A stretch of DNA of 64,000 nt, from positions 496,001 to 560,000 of the forward strand of contig JALIRH010000148.1 of the NCBI GenBank assembly GCA_023055505.1, in the 5' to 3' direction. The position numbers and the translations under genes are program-made. The stretch comes from Callipepla californica brunnescens. Lineage: Eukaryota > Chordata > Aves > Galliformes > Odontophoridae. Below, one piece after another: positions 49,901 to 60,710 of the stretch. The stretch's first letter is position 1; each line of letters starts with the position of its first letter. The notes beneath the pieces are model-generated. The model was not told the origin of the DNA, ran no database searches, and saw only the letters and a program-made list of their open reading frames with translations.

Positions 49901-51787
49901 TCCTATGGCCCCATTGATCCCTATGCCCCGATTGATTCCTATGGCCCCATTGATTCCTAAGGTCCCATTGACCCCTATGGCTCCTTTGAGTTCTATGCCC
50001 CACTTATTCCTATGGCCCCATTGATTCCTATGGTTTCATTGATCCCTATGGCCCCATTGAGTTCTATGTCCCCACTGATTCCTATGGCCCCACTTATCCC
50101 TATGGCCCCATTGATCCCTATGGCCCCATTGATTCCTATGGCCCCATTGATCCCTAGGGCTTCATTGATCCCTAGGGCCCCATTGATCCCTATGGCCCCA
50201 TGGACTCCTATGGCACCATTGATCGCTGTGGCCCCATTGATCCCTATGGCCTTATTGATTCCTATGATTCCACTAACTCCTTTGGCCCCATTGATCCCTA
50301 TGGCCCTATTGAGTTCTATGGCCCCTTTGAGTTCTATGGCTCCATTGAGTCCTATGGCCACATTGATTCCAATGGCCCCATTGATCCCTATGGCCTTATT
50401 GATTCCTATGGCCCCACTGACTCCTATGGCCACATTGATCCCTAAGGCCCCATTGATTCCTATGGCCCCACTGATTCCTATGGCCCCATTGATCCCTATG
50501 GCCCCATTGATTCCTATGGCCCCATTGATTCCTATGGCCCCATGGATTCCTATGGCCCCCTTGATCCCTATGGCCCCACTGATTCCTATGGCCCCTCTGA
50601 TTCCTATGGCTCCTTTGATTTCTATGGCCCCATTGATCCCTATGGCCCCATTGATCCCTATGGCCCCACTGATTCCTATGGCCCCACTTATCCCTATGGA
50701 CCCATTGATCCCTATGGCCCCATTGATTCCTATGGCCCCATTGATCCCTAGGGCCCCATTGATCCCTATGGCTCCATTGATCCCTATGGCCCCATTGAGT
50801 TCTATGGCCGTGTGGAGTCCTATGGCCTTATTGATCCCTATGGTCCCATTGATCCCTATGGCCCCATGGAGTCCTATGGCTCCATTGATCGCTATGGCCC
50901 CATTGATCCATATGGCCCCATTGAGTACTATGGCCCCATTGAGTTCTATGGCCCCATTGAGTTCTTTGGTTCCATTGATTCCTATGGCCCCTTTGAGTTC
51001 TATGGCCCCATTGAGTTCCATGGCCCAATTTATCCCTATGGCCCCATTGATCCCTATGGCCCCAATGAGTTGTATGGCTCCATTGAGTTCTATGGCCCCA
51101 TTGATCCCTATGGCCCCATTGATCTTTATGGCCCATCTGAGTTCTATGGCCCCATTGATTCCTATGGCCCCATTGATCCCTATGGCCCCATGGAGTCCTA
51201 TGGCTCCATTGATCGCTATGGCCCCATTGATCCATATGGCCCCATTGAGTTCTATGGCCCCATTGAGTTCTATGGCCCCATTGAGTTCTTTGGTTCCATT
51301 GATTCCTATGGCCCCTTTGAGTTCTATGGCCCCATTGAGTTTAATGGCCCAATTTATCCCTATGGCCCCATTGATCCCTATGGCCCCAATGAGTTGTATG
51401 GCTCCATTGAGTTCTATGGCCCCATTGATCCCTATGGCCCCATTGATCTTTATGGCCCATCTGAGTTCTATGGCCCCATTGATTCCTATGGCCCCATTGA
51501 TCCCTATGGCCCCATTGATTCCTATGGCCCCATTGATTCATATGGTCCCATTGATTCCTATTGCCCCATCGATCCCTATGACCCCATTGATTCCTATGGC
51601 CACTTTGATCCCTACGGCCCCATAGATTCCTATGGCCCCATTGATTCCAGTGACTCCATTGATTCCTATGGTCCCATTGATCCCTATGGCCCTATTTAGT
51701 TCTACGGCCCCATTGATTCCCATGGCCCCATTGATCCCTATGTCCCCATTGATCCCTATAGCCCCATTGAGTTCTATGGCCCATCGA

Positions 51788-51869
51788 TTCCTGGGAAGAA
51801 TTGATTTAGATATGCTGAATGTGTCCAAGTGCCCAAGTGAAAACACGTCTGCAGCTCTTGAGGCTGACG
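51788..51869 (+). pseudogene. Exportin-1-like exon A, 5' end lost to satellite
   Basis: Encodes LGRIDLDMLNVSKCPSENTS and further residues up to a consensus donor (GAC G|GTAAG at 51,870). It corresponds to a HEAT-repeat segment around residue 700 of XPO1/CRM1, the nuclear export receptor that carries leucine-rich-signal cargo with RanGTP. Compared with the XPO1 sequence I recall, which is nearly invariant in vertebrates, several positions differ (Tyr to Asp, Tyr to Ser, Leu to Pro, Ile to Thr). The 5' part of the exon is missing: satellite joins at about 51,788-51,793 with short shared sequence (TTCCT). The satellite's MAPLIP frame is in register with the exon frame from an ATG at 51,632. Confidence 0.85.
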
Positions 51870-53273
51870 GTAAGAAATTCCACGTCCTTCCTAACAGCGG
51901 GATGGGCAGTGCACGTGATCAGGTTGTGAATTTGCTGGGCTTATCTCATTGCGTGTTTGTTGGTGGTGGTGGTTTTTGTTGCTTCTTTGTGTGTGTGTTT
52001 GGGCAAGAGAATGCCTGAAAATGTGCTTGCTTAGGTTCTTGTTTTTGTTAGCCAGATGTTTTGTTCAAAGAAACTCTGATTCCGGAAGGAGGAAAGGTCT
52101 TCAAGTGTGAGTTTAGGAAGGGTACCGGAGACTGCTGACTAATAGCAGTCTTGTGGAGACACAGTTGTAAGTTCTGACTGAATCGTTTTAGATAAGAAAA
52201 GACCCTAGGACGTTGGCAGAGTTTTGGTTTGGTGATATTCTACTACTGAAACAGCTTGATTACAGAAGTGTAACTTCAGTGAAGGCGCCTCAGATTTGTC
52301 ACAAACTAGACTGGTAATCACTGAGGAGGAATTAGGAGCTACTCGAGTTACCCAACCACTGTTACCTGGAAAAAATTGGGTCTGTGATATTGAAGTAGAA
52401 TGTGCTGCTGGAGCATCCCTTGAGGAATGAAGTGACTCGGTTATTGGAGCTGTGTTCTGACAGACTTTCTTACCCATGCAATTAATACACCTTGACGTAG
52501 CTTCTCAGAACTTAATGCATTCTTTTGATTCTGCAGCTCTAATTGCCAGAAGGTGCTTAAAACAAAAAGAAAACACAACGAGAGAAATAGGAAGCAGTTG
52601 CTAGGACTTGTAGTGGTGAGATTTTACTCGAGCAACAGCTATTGAGATGGCACTCGGCTCAGAGTGTGTTCTCACAGTTGTTATCTCTGATGGCAGCAGG
52701 AGCAGTTCTGCCTTTGTTTCCCTGGCTGCAGTCTGGTGAGGTTTTCCTTGGATGTACTGTTATGAGTGTGTGGCTGTGCACTCAGTTAGGGCAAGTTCTA
52801 CTGACGAGACTTGCATGGACTTGGACGTGAGAAAATGAAGTAAGAATTAGGCTCCTTGTAGTAAAGACAAGTTGGAACAATTATGTTTGTGACAAAATCA
52901 GGAGCATGCTTTAGAACACTGTATAGGTTGGTTCTTCTCATCACGCAGTGAGAGCCAGAGGTAAGCATGATCCTGAGAGCTGAAGGAACATTCCCTTCCT
53001 TGAAAAAGAAGCTGCAGCATTGTTTCTGAGTTGTGCTGGCAGAGTGTGCTGTCAGCAGTAGCACTGGAATACTAAATTGCAACTTGGATCCATGGAGCTG
53101 AAGTAATGGGAAAATGGTTTTAATCTGCATAATATGAATGAGAGATCTTCCTTCTTTGTCATTTGGGTATAAAAATGAAACATTCTCAGTCTTCTGGAAG
53201 GAGTTGAGGGGAATCTGTTTGTTGACGCATCTTAACCCAGATTCAGTGCAGCTTTGCTACCTTTCATGCGAAG
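51870..53273 (+). other. Intron between XPO1-like exons A and B
   Basis: Starts with GTAAGAAATT and ends with a pyrimidine-rich stretch (TTTGCTACCTTTCATGCGAAG). It contains a GT-rich microsatellite-like run near 51,958-52,005. No other feature is recognised. Confidence 0.75.
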
Positions 53274-53374
53274 TGGAAACAAAGCAGCCCTTGGTTAGAA
53301 GGATGAGGACTGTAAAAAGGGAAAGTTTAGAACTGATTTCTGGCTGGGTGAGCAGGTCCAACGATCCTCAGATG
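53274..53374 (+). pseudogene. Exportin-1-like exon B
   Basis: Encodes ETKQPLVRRMRTVKRESLEL and ISGWVSRSNDPQM, matching the next XPO1 segment with few changes, and ends at a good donor (ATG|GTAAGT, 53,375). The acceptor is odd: the expected AG seems to have been lost, and the nearest usable one is GAAG ending at 53,273. Splicing there keeps the frame (the G from exon A plus TG gives Val) but drops about two residues relative to XPO1. Confidence 0.88.
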
Positions 53375-53752
53375 GTAAGTAAATATGGCATCCAAAGAGT
53401 TGATAGGACACATTCAGGAGGAACTCTGCTCTTTTGCTGCAGTGCAGTTAACACTGTTCTGTTCACAAGAACTGGCTTCAGAACTGCAATATCTGCAGGA
53501 AGGATGATAAGCTGTGATCATACAGGGGTAGGCCTGAGCTGTGTTTTGAGTGCTTCAGGTAGTGTCAGCTGAGAGCAGTCCTAAGGGGAAGCAGGAAGGT
53601 GTAAGAGAGCCCTCAGGCAAGCACTGCTGGATGAACACAGTGTGTGGGAAGCATGTGGGCGTGTAAGTTCATTTTTAGCTTCTTTCCAAACTGCTGTGTG
53701 AGGCTTTGTTGGGTAACTGCACTGCTCGAACCATGTCTTGCTCTTGATGTAG

Positions 53753-53947
53753 GTTGCTGAAAACTTTGTTCCTCCCTTGTTGGGTGCCGCTCTCATTGAC
53801 TACCAGAGAAATGTTCCAGCTGCTAGAGAGCCTGCAGTACTGGGTGCTGTGGCTGTGGCTGTAAACAAGCTGGGTGGGCACATCGCTGCTGAAATACCTC
53901 AGATCTTTGATGCTGTTTTTGAGTGCACGTTAAATATGATCAAGAAG
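53753..53947 (+). pseudogene. Exportin-1-like exon C
   Basis: A 195-bp, phase 0 exon bounded by GATGTAG and GTATTT. It encodes VAENFVPPLLGAALIDYQRN followed by VPAAREPAVLG, VNKLGGHIAAEIPQIFDAVF and ECTLNMIKK, clearly XPO1 HEAT-repeat sequence of roughly residues 750-815. Changes cluster in VLGAVAVAVNKL. Exons A to C join into one open frame without stops. The next XPO1 exon was not found before the telomere-like repeat at 54,674, so this is a gene fragment. No XPO1 symbol is assigned because the functional gene must be elsewhere. Confidence 0.92.
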
Positions 53948-54673
53948 GTATTTCTATGTAAATTTTGGATAACGGAAAAAAAAAGAAAAGGGATTTTATA
54001 TTCAGGATATTGCAAGAAAGGGGGCAGGGCGTGTTATGCTATGTAGTTTACATAGCATTATTCTGTTGGGTGGAAATGAAGGTGAGGTTCATGAGCTGTG
54101 GCTGTCTGGGTGAATGTCTTGATCTCACTGACTTAATTTCTTGATCCAGTTCTGGAATTAAATTCGGAGTTGTTTTTCTGTTCCAGGACCTTGGGATGTC
54201 GTGGTCCTGGAAGCTGAAGTCTACTTGAAGTATATTCATACGTCCTTTGAGTAGAAGTATTGATTAGTTCTTGAAGTATTTCTTTCCTGATTTCCGTAGC
54301 TGCTAGAGTTTCTGTGTTACGGTTTACAGCAGGTACTTGCACAATAGATGGGTGCCATTTTGCAGCAGTGTGAATCAGAAAGTGTATCCCTGTAGTGGCT
54401 GGGTGCTTAACTGCTGAGGCCGTCTGTCCTGTGCCTGTGGAGCAAGTGGTAATTAATGTTGGGCACTGACAAAATGTGGTTCACCCTGCTGACACTGTGT
54501 AAGTCCAGCAAATGGTCTTCTCAATCTATGGTGGTGAAAGTATGGGGAAAAATGTTGCTGGGAATCTGGGAACTGCATGCTTTGTTTTGTTTTTAGATTT
54601 CCTTAAAGCCAGATTTTCTCTCCCAGATTTTCACAGTGAAAAGGCTGTATGGATTCAGGCCTTTTCTGCGACT
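53948..54673 (+). other. Intron remnant after XPO1-like exon C
   Basis: Follows the exon C donor. No downstream exon is recognised; the stretch ends at the start of the telomere-like repeat. Confidence 0.6.
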
Positions 54674-56035
54674 GGTTAGGGTTAGGGTTTAGGCTAGGGT
54701 TAGGGTCAGCTTCAGGGTCAGGGTTAGGGTAAGGGTTAGGTTTTGGTGTAGATTTCGGTTTAGGGTAAGGGTTAGGGATAATTTGAGTGTTAGCGTCAGG
54801 GACAGAAGTAGGTGAAGTGTTCATGTTAGGAGTAGCATTAGGGTTAAGTTTAGGGTTAGACTTAGGATTGGATTTGTATGTAGGGTTAGGGGTAGGGTTA
54901 GTTTGAGTGTCAGGGTGAGGTAAGGGGTAGGCCTCGGGTTTGGCTTTGTGTTAAGTAAAGGTTTAGGAATAGTTGTAGGGTTAGTGTTTGGATTAGGATT
55001 TGGTTTAATATTAGGAACATGTTTTGGGATAGATTTAGGTGAGGGTTGTGGTGATCTGATGCTTTTGGTTAGGTTTAGGGTTGGGCTTCCACTTGGGTTT
55101 TGTGGTAGGGTCTGAGTTTGGGTTAGGGTTAGGGTAGAGTTAGAATTAGGATTTGGGAAATGCTTCGAGTTCTGTTTAGGGTAAGGATTAGTGTTAGATT
55201 TAGGGTTTGAGTTAGGGTTAGGATTATGGTTAGGGCTAGGGTTCTGTTAGGTTTTGGGTTAGGGTTATGGGTAAGTTTGTTTTAGTACTAGGGTAAGGTT
55301 ATGTTTAGGGTTAGGGTTACGATTAGGGAAAGATTTAGTGATACAGTGTTAGGGTAAGTTTAGGTTATGGAATAGGGTTAGGTGTAAGATTGGGTTTAGT
55401 AATAGGGTTAGGTTTAGATTCTGGGTTAGGGTTAGAGATAGGGAAAGGGTTTGGGATTGTTTTAGGTTTTGGATTAGGTTTAGGATTAGGGTTAGGGAAA
55501 AAGTTTTTCTCAGTTTTATGATTGTGTTTAGAGCTAGGATTAGGTTGAGTGTTCATGTTAGCATTAGGGGAAGTTTTAGGTTTAGGTTTAGGATGCGATC
55601 TGTGTTTAGGGTTAGGGGCAGGGTCAGTTTGAGTGTAAGGGTGACATTAGGGTTAGGCCTCTGGTTAGGGTTAAGGTTAGGAATAGGATTAGGTTTCAGG
55701 TTAGTGTTAGGGTTAGGCCTGGGATTGCTGTTAGGGTTAGGTTAAGGTAAGTCTTGTGGTTAGGGTTAGGTATAGGAAAAGGGTTTTGGGGATAGGGATA
55801 GTGTATAGGTAAGGGTTAGAATTCGATTTAGGATTAGGCTTAGGGATAGGGTTTGTTTGAGTTCTAAGGTTAGATACAGCATTAGAACTAGGTCGAGTGT
55901 CAGTGTTAGGATTAGGGTTTGGGTTACTGTTGAGGATAGGAATAGGGATAGGTTTAGGGTTATGCTTAGGGTTCAGGCTAGGTACAGGGTTAGGGTTAGG
56001 TTTAAGGTGAGTGTTAGGCTTAGGGTAAGGATTGT
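54674..56035 (+). repeat. Degenerate interstitial telomeric repeat
   Basis: About 1.36 kb composed of TTAGGG and variants (TTAGGGTTAGGGTTTAGG, TTAGGATTAGG, GTTAGGCTTAGGG), with the G-rich strand on top. If it once capped a chromosome, the end would have faced right. Perfect runs are short, so the array is old. Short open frames reading Asn-Pro-rich or Arg/Val-rich peptides are repeat artefacts. It separates the XPO1-like fragment from the class I ERV. Confidence 0.95.
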
Positions 56036-56579
56036 GGTAAAAATGAGTTCTCTACTTGTTAATCAAACCAACTCGAGACAGATGTGTCAGTGTTTTTCAG
56101 CGTGTTTTTTTTCTGAGAACTATGTAGTTTGTAGAAGTCTCAAAAGAGATATATTGATGTTTTGTCTAAAAACTGTAGTTTGTGCAAGTTGGAGCCACAG
56201 CGCTTAGTTCTAACACCTGGACAATGAACAACAGATAGCAGTGACCTTTGGAGAAACTGCAAAAGAAAAAGAAGTGAAAATCTCCTCTTGAGCGCGCGTG
56301 ATCGGAGCTGAGGAAAACTATGGCCTTCATCATCTCGATCGCCAGGAGGCAGAGAACGACCCCCAGATAACAGCCAGCGCAGCCCAGGAAGAGAAAGATA
56401 AGACATGAATGCAGAGATAAGGGACAATGAAAAGAGGGGTTGGGGGGCCCTGTTGAGCACCTCTGGTGCAGAGGAGACTCCCAGCCGCCCAGCGCTGTTC
56501 CGCTCATTTCTTGCTTGCTCAATAAATTCCTTACTGTTGGCAACAGTTGGTGCGTATCGTTCTCTTCACACCTCTAACA
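56036..56579 (+). repeat. Class I ERV 5' LTR (left edge unresolved)
   Basis: The right end is firm: CTCTAACA ends at 56,579, three bases before the primer site. An AATAAA lies at 56,521-56,526, fitting the R region. The left limit is not visible: no TGTTAGAG-like start matching the right end was found, so the LTR may be truncated at the telomere-like repeat. Confidence 0.65.
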
Positions 56580-56582
56580 ATT

Positions 56583-56600
56583 TGGTGCCGTGACTCGGAT
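56583..56600 (+). promoter_or_regulatory. Primer binding site, tRNA-His type
   Basis: TGGTGCCGTGACTCGGAT is complementary over all 18 bases to the 3' end of vertebrate histidine tRNA as I recall it (ATCCGAGTCACGGCACCA). Histidine primer sites define the ERV-H-like class by convention. Confidence 0.85.
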
Positions 56601-56677
56601 CCAGGCGACTCTGCTGTGGAATTCCCACTCCAGGGGAGCACCCCGTCTTCGGACGGCCCCTGGGCTGGGGAACTTCT

Positions 56678-58120
56678 GTGCAGAGACCTGTAGCTCCGAA
56701 CTCTAGGTACAGCTCGCAGGTAAAGCTACCGGACATACCACTAGAAAGTCCCCTAGGTTTAATGTTAAAACATTGGGGTGATTCTCCCTCTAGACGAGGA
56801 AAGAGTGAGGTGAAGATGGTACATGGTTGTATGGAGGTATGGGGAGGAAAGCAGAGAAGGGCAGATCAGCTGTTCTGGCCAGTATTTGGGTCCTTTGAGG
56901 ACCGGATCTGCCAGGCTCTAAACGCTTATGCAAATGAAAAACAGCCTTTTAATCTGGAAGATGGTGAGTATGCAAATGATGGGTAGAATCTGATATTGGA
57001 ACCTTTCTGTTCCCCCTAATTAAAAAAAGGAATACAACAGAGGAGGACATTATACACAATCCCCCCGCCTTACGCTCCCCCCGAACAGAATCCAGCGGCT
57101 CCGCCGGAGCAAGCTGAATCTGACTTGGGAGACGAACCTGAATGTGAACCCCTAGACTTCCCTAGGAGAAGGATCACTAGAAGGCAAGCTAGGCAGGAGA
57201 GGGGTCAAGGAGGAAACGTTCTCCCTTTAAGAGAAATACCTGTAGCTACCGGAGGATCAAAGCCAGGAGCTGGCTATGTTTCAGTTCCCTTCAACTCAGG
57301 AGATACATAAGGGAATTTAAGGAGATGGGGAATTTGCTGGAGGATCCTTGAGGGGTCTCCGAGAGGCTAGATCAATCTTCAGGTCCCAGCCATTAAACTT
57401 GGGATGAAACACAGGCAATTTTGGGCATACTATTTAGAGCAGAAGAAAGGGATATGATCAGGAGGGCAGGTACGTGAATCTGGGATCAGCAACACCCGGC
57501 TGGCCCAGGAGCAGATCTAAAGTGACCCTTACAGCGGCCCAATTGGGATAATCAGAGCCAGGAACATGGTACTCACATGGCAGATTTGCAAGTTCTTATT
57601 ATTCAAGGGATTAGAGAATCTGTCCCTCGGGGACAGAATATCAATAAGGCAAATAAGGCAAGCAACGGAAAAAAGATGAAACTCCTACTGAGTGGTTAGA
57701 GAGACTATGCAGAAATGTACAGTTCTATTCAGGATTAGATCCTGCTACCCCGTGGGGCGAGCTCTCCTGAAAACGCAGTTTGAAGCTAGGTCCTGGACAG
57801 ATATTGGAAGGAAACTAGAGAAGCTGGAGGACTGGCAGGAGAGAGGATTAGATGAATTGCTGAGAGAGGCTCAGAAAGTATAGGTTAAGGAGAGAGGAGG
57901 AGACTCAGAAGAGGCAAGCTGGAAGTCTGATAGCCGCGGTAGAAGAAGGACAGAAGGGGGCGTTCCAGGCAAGGAGAAGAGGGAATATTCCCCGGGCAGA
58001 AAATGCGCTTCAACCCAAGCAGAACAGACCCAGAGATATGAGGACAGTCGAATGCTTCTACTGTCAGAAAAAGGGACACATGAAGAAAGACTGGAGAAAG
58101 AGAATCTGGGACGAGCAAAT
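56678..58120 (+). pseudogene. Class I ERV gag remnant
   Basis: The matrix-like start contains PLGLMLKHWGDS and MVHGCMEVWGGKQ (56,740-56,860) and is interrupted by a stop near 56,984. A capsid C-terminal stretch at 57,775-57,883 includes WQERGLDELLREAQKV, typical of gamma-type Gag. The nucleocapsid zinc knuckle at 58,053-58,094 reads CFYCQKKGHMKKDW: the first two Cys and the His are present but the last Cys is a Trp (TGG at 58,092). Frames change several times in between. Confidence 0.85.
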
Positions 58121-58139
58121 GTTTCAGGAGGACTGAGGG

Positions 58140-60710
58140 GGTCAGGGACTCTACGTGCTGGGGACCTGGGAAAGAAACAAGCCCTTGATAAAATTGAAAT
58201 TGGGTTCTCAGCGCCAGGAAATGGAATTTTTGGTAGAGTCTGGGGCAGAAAGATCGACTGTTCAATATTTACCTCGAGGATGTTCTTTATCCTCGGAAGA
58301 GCTACAAGTAATTGGAACAAAAGGGGAACCTTTTATGGTACCTGTTGTAAAGCAGGTAGAAATAGAATCACCTAGCACCTATGGAACTGAGTCTTTTTTA
58401 TTGGTACCTGAAGCAGAATAGAATTTGCTAGGGAGAGATTTAATTGTGGAGTTAGGAATAAATTTGGAAGTAAAAGATAGAGAATTAACTGTTCAGCAAC
58501 GTACTCTAACGATAGAAGATGAGGCTAGAATTAACCCAGAAGTTTGGTATAGTCCAGAATCAGTAGGGAAGTTAGACATAGAACCCTTTGAAGTGATTCT
58601 AAAGGACCCAGGCATTCCAATTAGGATGAAACAATATCCCATTTCACAGGAAGGTAAATCAGGGCTACAACCTGAAATGGAGAGATTAATATCTAAAGAA
58701 CTATTAGAGCCTTGTATGTCTCCCTAGAATACTCCCATACTCCCTGTAAAAAAAAACCTTATGGCACATACAGATTGGTCCACGACTCAAGGGAAATTAA
58801 GGAGAGAACAATTCCCCGCTTCCCAGTAGTGGCAAACCCCTATACGCTGCTCGGTCAATTGAAGCCAGAATCTCAGTAGTATAGTGGAATTGATTTCAAG
58901 GATGCTTTTTGGACCTGCCCCCTGACGGCAGAATGCAGAGACTACTTTGTCTTCGAGTGGGAAGATCCAAACACCCATAGAAAACAACAACTCAGAGGGA
59001 CAGTGCTCCCACAGGGATTCACAGAATCCCTAACTTGTTTGGGCAAGCCCTTGAGCAAGTACTAAAAACTGATGAACTAAACCCACAGGTAACCTTAGTG
59101 CAATATGTAGATGACTTACTATTAGCTGGAGCAGGCGAGGAGACAGTTAGACAGGAGAGCATTAAACTATTGAATTTCTTTGGTTCAAAGGGGTTCCAAG
59201 TTTCAAAGGCAAAATGCCAATTTACAGAAGAGGAAGTGAAATATTTGGGACATTGGTTAAGCAAGGGAAATAAGACACTAGATCCAGAACGGGCAAATGG
59301 GATTTGATCTTTAAAAGCCCCAAGAGGCAAGAGGCAGGTGAGGCAGATGTTAGGGCTGCTAGGATGCTGTCGACAATGGATTGAGAATGATAGCAGTAAG
59401 GTAAAGCTTTTATAGCAGAAACTAGTACAAGATGGCTGAAGAAAGTGGAGCCAGGAGGATGAGCAAAGATTAGAAGACTTCAAGGTAGATCTTGTTCATG
59501 CACCAGCGTTAAGCTTACCTGATCTAAAAAGCCCATTTTACCTTTTTGTAAATATAGACGAAGGGATCGCTTTTGGAGTAGTGACCCAGGAATGGGCCGG
59601 GAAGAAGAAGCCAGCAGGATACTTCTCAAAACTCTTGGATCCCGTTAGCCGTGGGTGGCCTACCTGTCTACGATCAATAGTTGCTGTAGCTCTGTTAGTA
59701 GAAGAAGCAGGGAAGATGACTTTCAGGGGTGAATTACAAGTGTATACTCCACATGACAATAAAGGGAGTACTACAAGAAAAAGCAGAGAAGTGGATTACA
59801 GACGCTAGACTATTGAAATAGGAAGGAATCCTAATCCATTCTCCTCAATTAGAAATAGAAACTACAAGTTTGCAAAATCCTGCTCAATTTTTCTATGGGG
59901 AACCAGATGAAGATTTAAGCCATGATTGCATTCAGTGTATAGAGTATCAGGCTAAAAGAGGGGAGGACTTAGAAGAGGAGAAGTTATTAGAAGGGGGCAA
60001 ATGATTTGTAGATGGCTCCTCCCGGGTGGTAGAAGGAAAAGGAAAATCAGGGGATGCTCTACTAAACGGGAAAACATTTCCAGTAATTGAATCGGGAGCA
60101 TTGGACAGAACGTGGTCAGCTCAGGCTGTGAAATTCTATACAATCCTTACAGCCCTTCAAATGTTGAAAGGAAGCATTGGGACTATCTCTACAGATTCTA
60201 GGTATGCGTATGGGGTAGTCCATACCTTGGGAAAAAGATGGGAGGAAAGAGGATTGGTAAACTCACCCGGGAAAGGGTTAATTCACCAGTCGTTAATAAG
60301 ACAAACTCTGAGGGCAAGAAGAGAACCAGAGAAAAGCGCAGTAGTACACGGAAAGGCACCAGAGGGCGATGTCGGCTGAAATAAGGGGAACTAATTTTGC
60401 TGATGAAGAAGCGAAAAGAGCGGCTCCGACAAATGGAGGTTGAGGAAAAGGAGGGAAAATGGTTATTAGCTGATGGAAGAGAGGTAATCCCTAAAGCTTG
60501 GAGAAGATGAGGAGAATTTCCTAAGCAGACTCATTGCGGGGTTCAGGCCTTGGTGGACCAATTCACAATGAAATAGATGTGTATAGGCATTTCTAGCATA
60601 GCCAAAGGAATTGTAGATCATTGTATGATTTGGAGGAAAGGAAAGAAACAACAACTGAGGGAAAAAATACAGGGAGGAAGGGAATGGGCTGTCAGACCTT
60701 TTGCTCAAAT
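58140..60710 (+). pseudogene. Class I ERV pol remnant, cut inside integrase
   Basis: Protease at about 58,225-58,420 has the active-site loop reading ESGA, so the catalytic Asp is Glu, and the region ends in a TAG at 58,420. Reverse transcriptase runs from about 58,500 to 59,800; LPQGF is present near 59,006 and YVDD is intact at 59,104-59,115, but stops and frameshifts lie between fingers and palm. RNase H at about 60,005-60,380 keeps FVDGSS near the start (in frame after a TGA) and TDSRYAYGVV. The integrase N-terminal zinc module follows (THCGVQALVDQF near 60,529), and the sequence stops at REWAVRPFAQ, where satellite begins. Confidence 0.88.

Larger units (their letters stand above)
34788..51787. 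repeat. 18-bp satellite, block 2
   Basis: Same satellite and same strand orientation as block 1, but with more GAGTTC-type monomers and different higher-order units. It begins inside a provirus LTR and ends inside an exportin-1 exon. The forward MAPLIP frame stays open for hundreds of codons in places (for example 44,136-45,740) but nothing beyond repeat arithmetic supports translation. Occasional TAT to TAA changes introduce stops, and single-base indels shift the frame without any sign of selection against them. Confidence 0.97.
50131..53420. repeat. Large tandem duplication, left copy (offset 10,580 bp)
   Basis: This segment (satellite, XPO1-like exons A and B and introns) is repeated at 60,711-64,000, which is the window end, so the duplicate probably extends further. 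Every landmark compared lies exactly 10,580 bp apart. The one difference I found is T at about 50,385 against C at about 60,965. If it is a true tandem duplication, the unit is 50,131-60,710 and includes the telomere-like repeat and the class I ERV. Confidence 0.93.
56036..60710 (+). mobile_element. Class I (gamma-type) endogenous retrovirus, decayed and truncated
   Basis: LTR remnant, tRNA-His primer site, gag and pol in order, broken by many stops and frameshifts. It ends abruptly at 60,710 inside integrase, where the sequence switches to satellite at the tandem duplication junction; the rest of integrase, env and a 3' LTR are absent. The gag matrix style, the pol order and the YVDD reverse transcriptase fit the gamma/epsilon-like ERV1 group. 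No part appears able to make a functional product. Confidence 0.88.

Noticed and set aside
51958..52005. GT-rich run in the XPO1-like intron as a regulatory element
   Set aside because: It looks like an ordinary short microsatellite, and nothing else supports a function.
54603..56207. Open frames with Asn-Pro-rich or Arg/Val-rich peptides
   Set aside because: They are translations of degenerate TTAGGG repeats.
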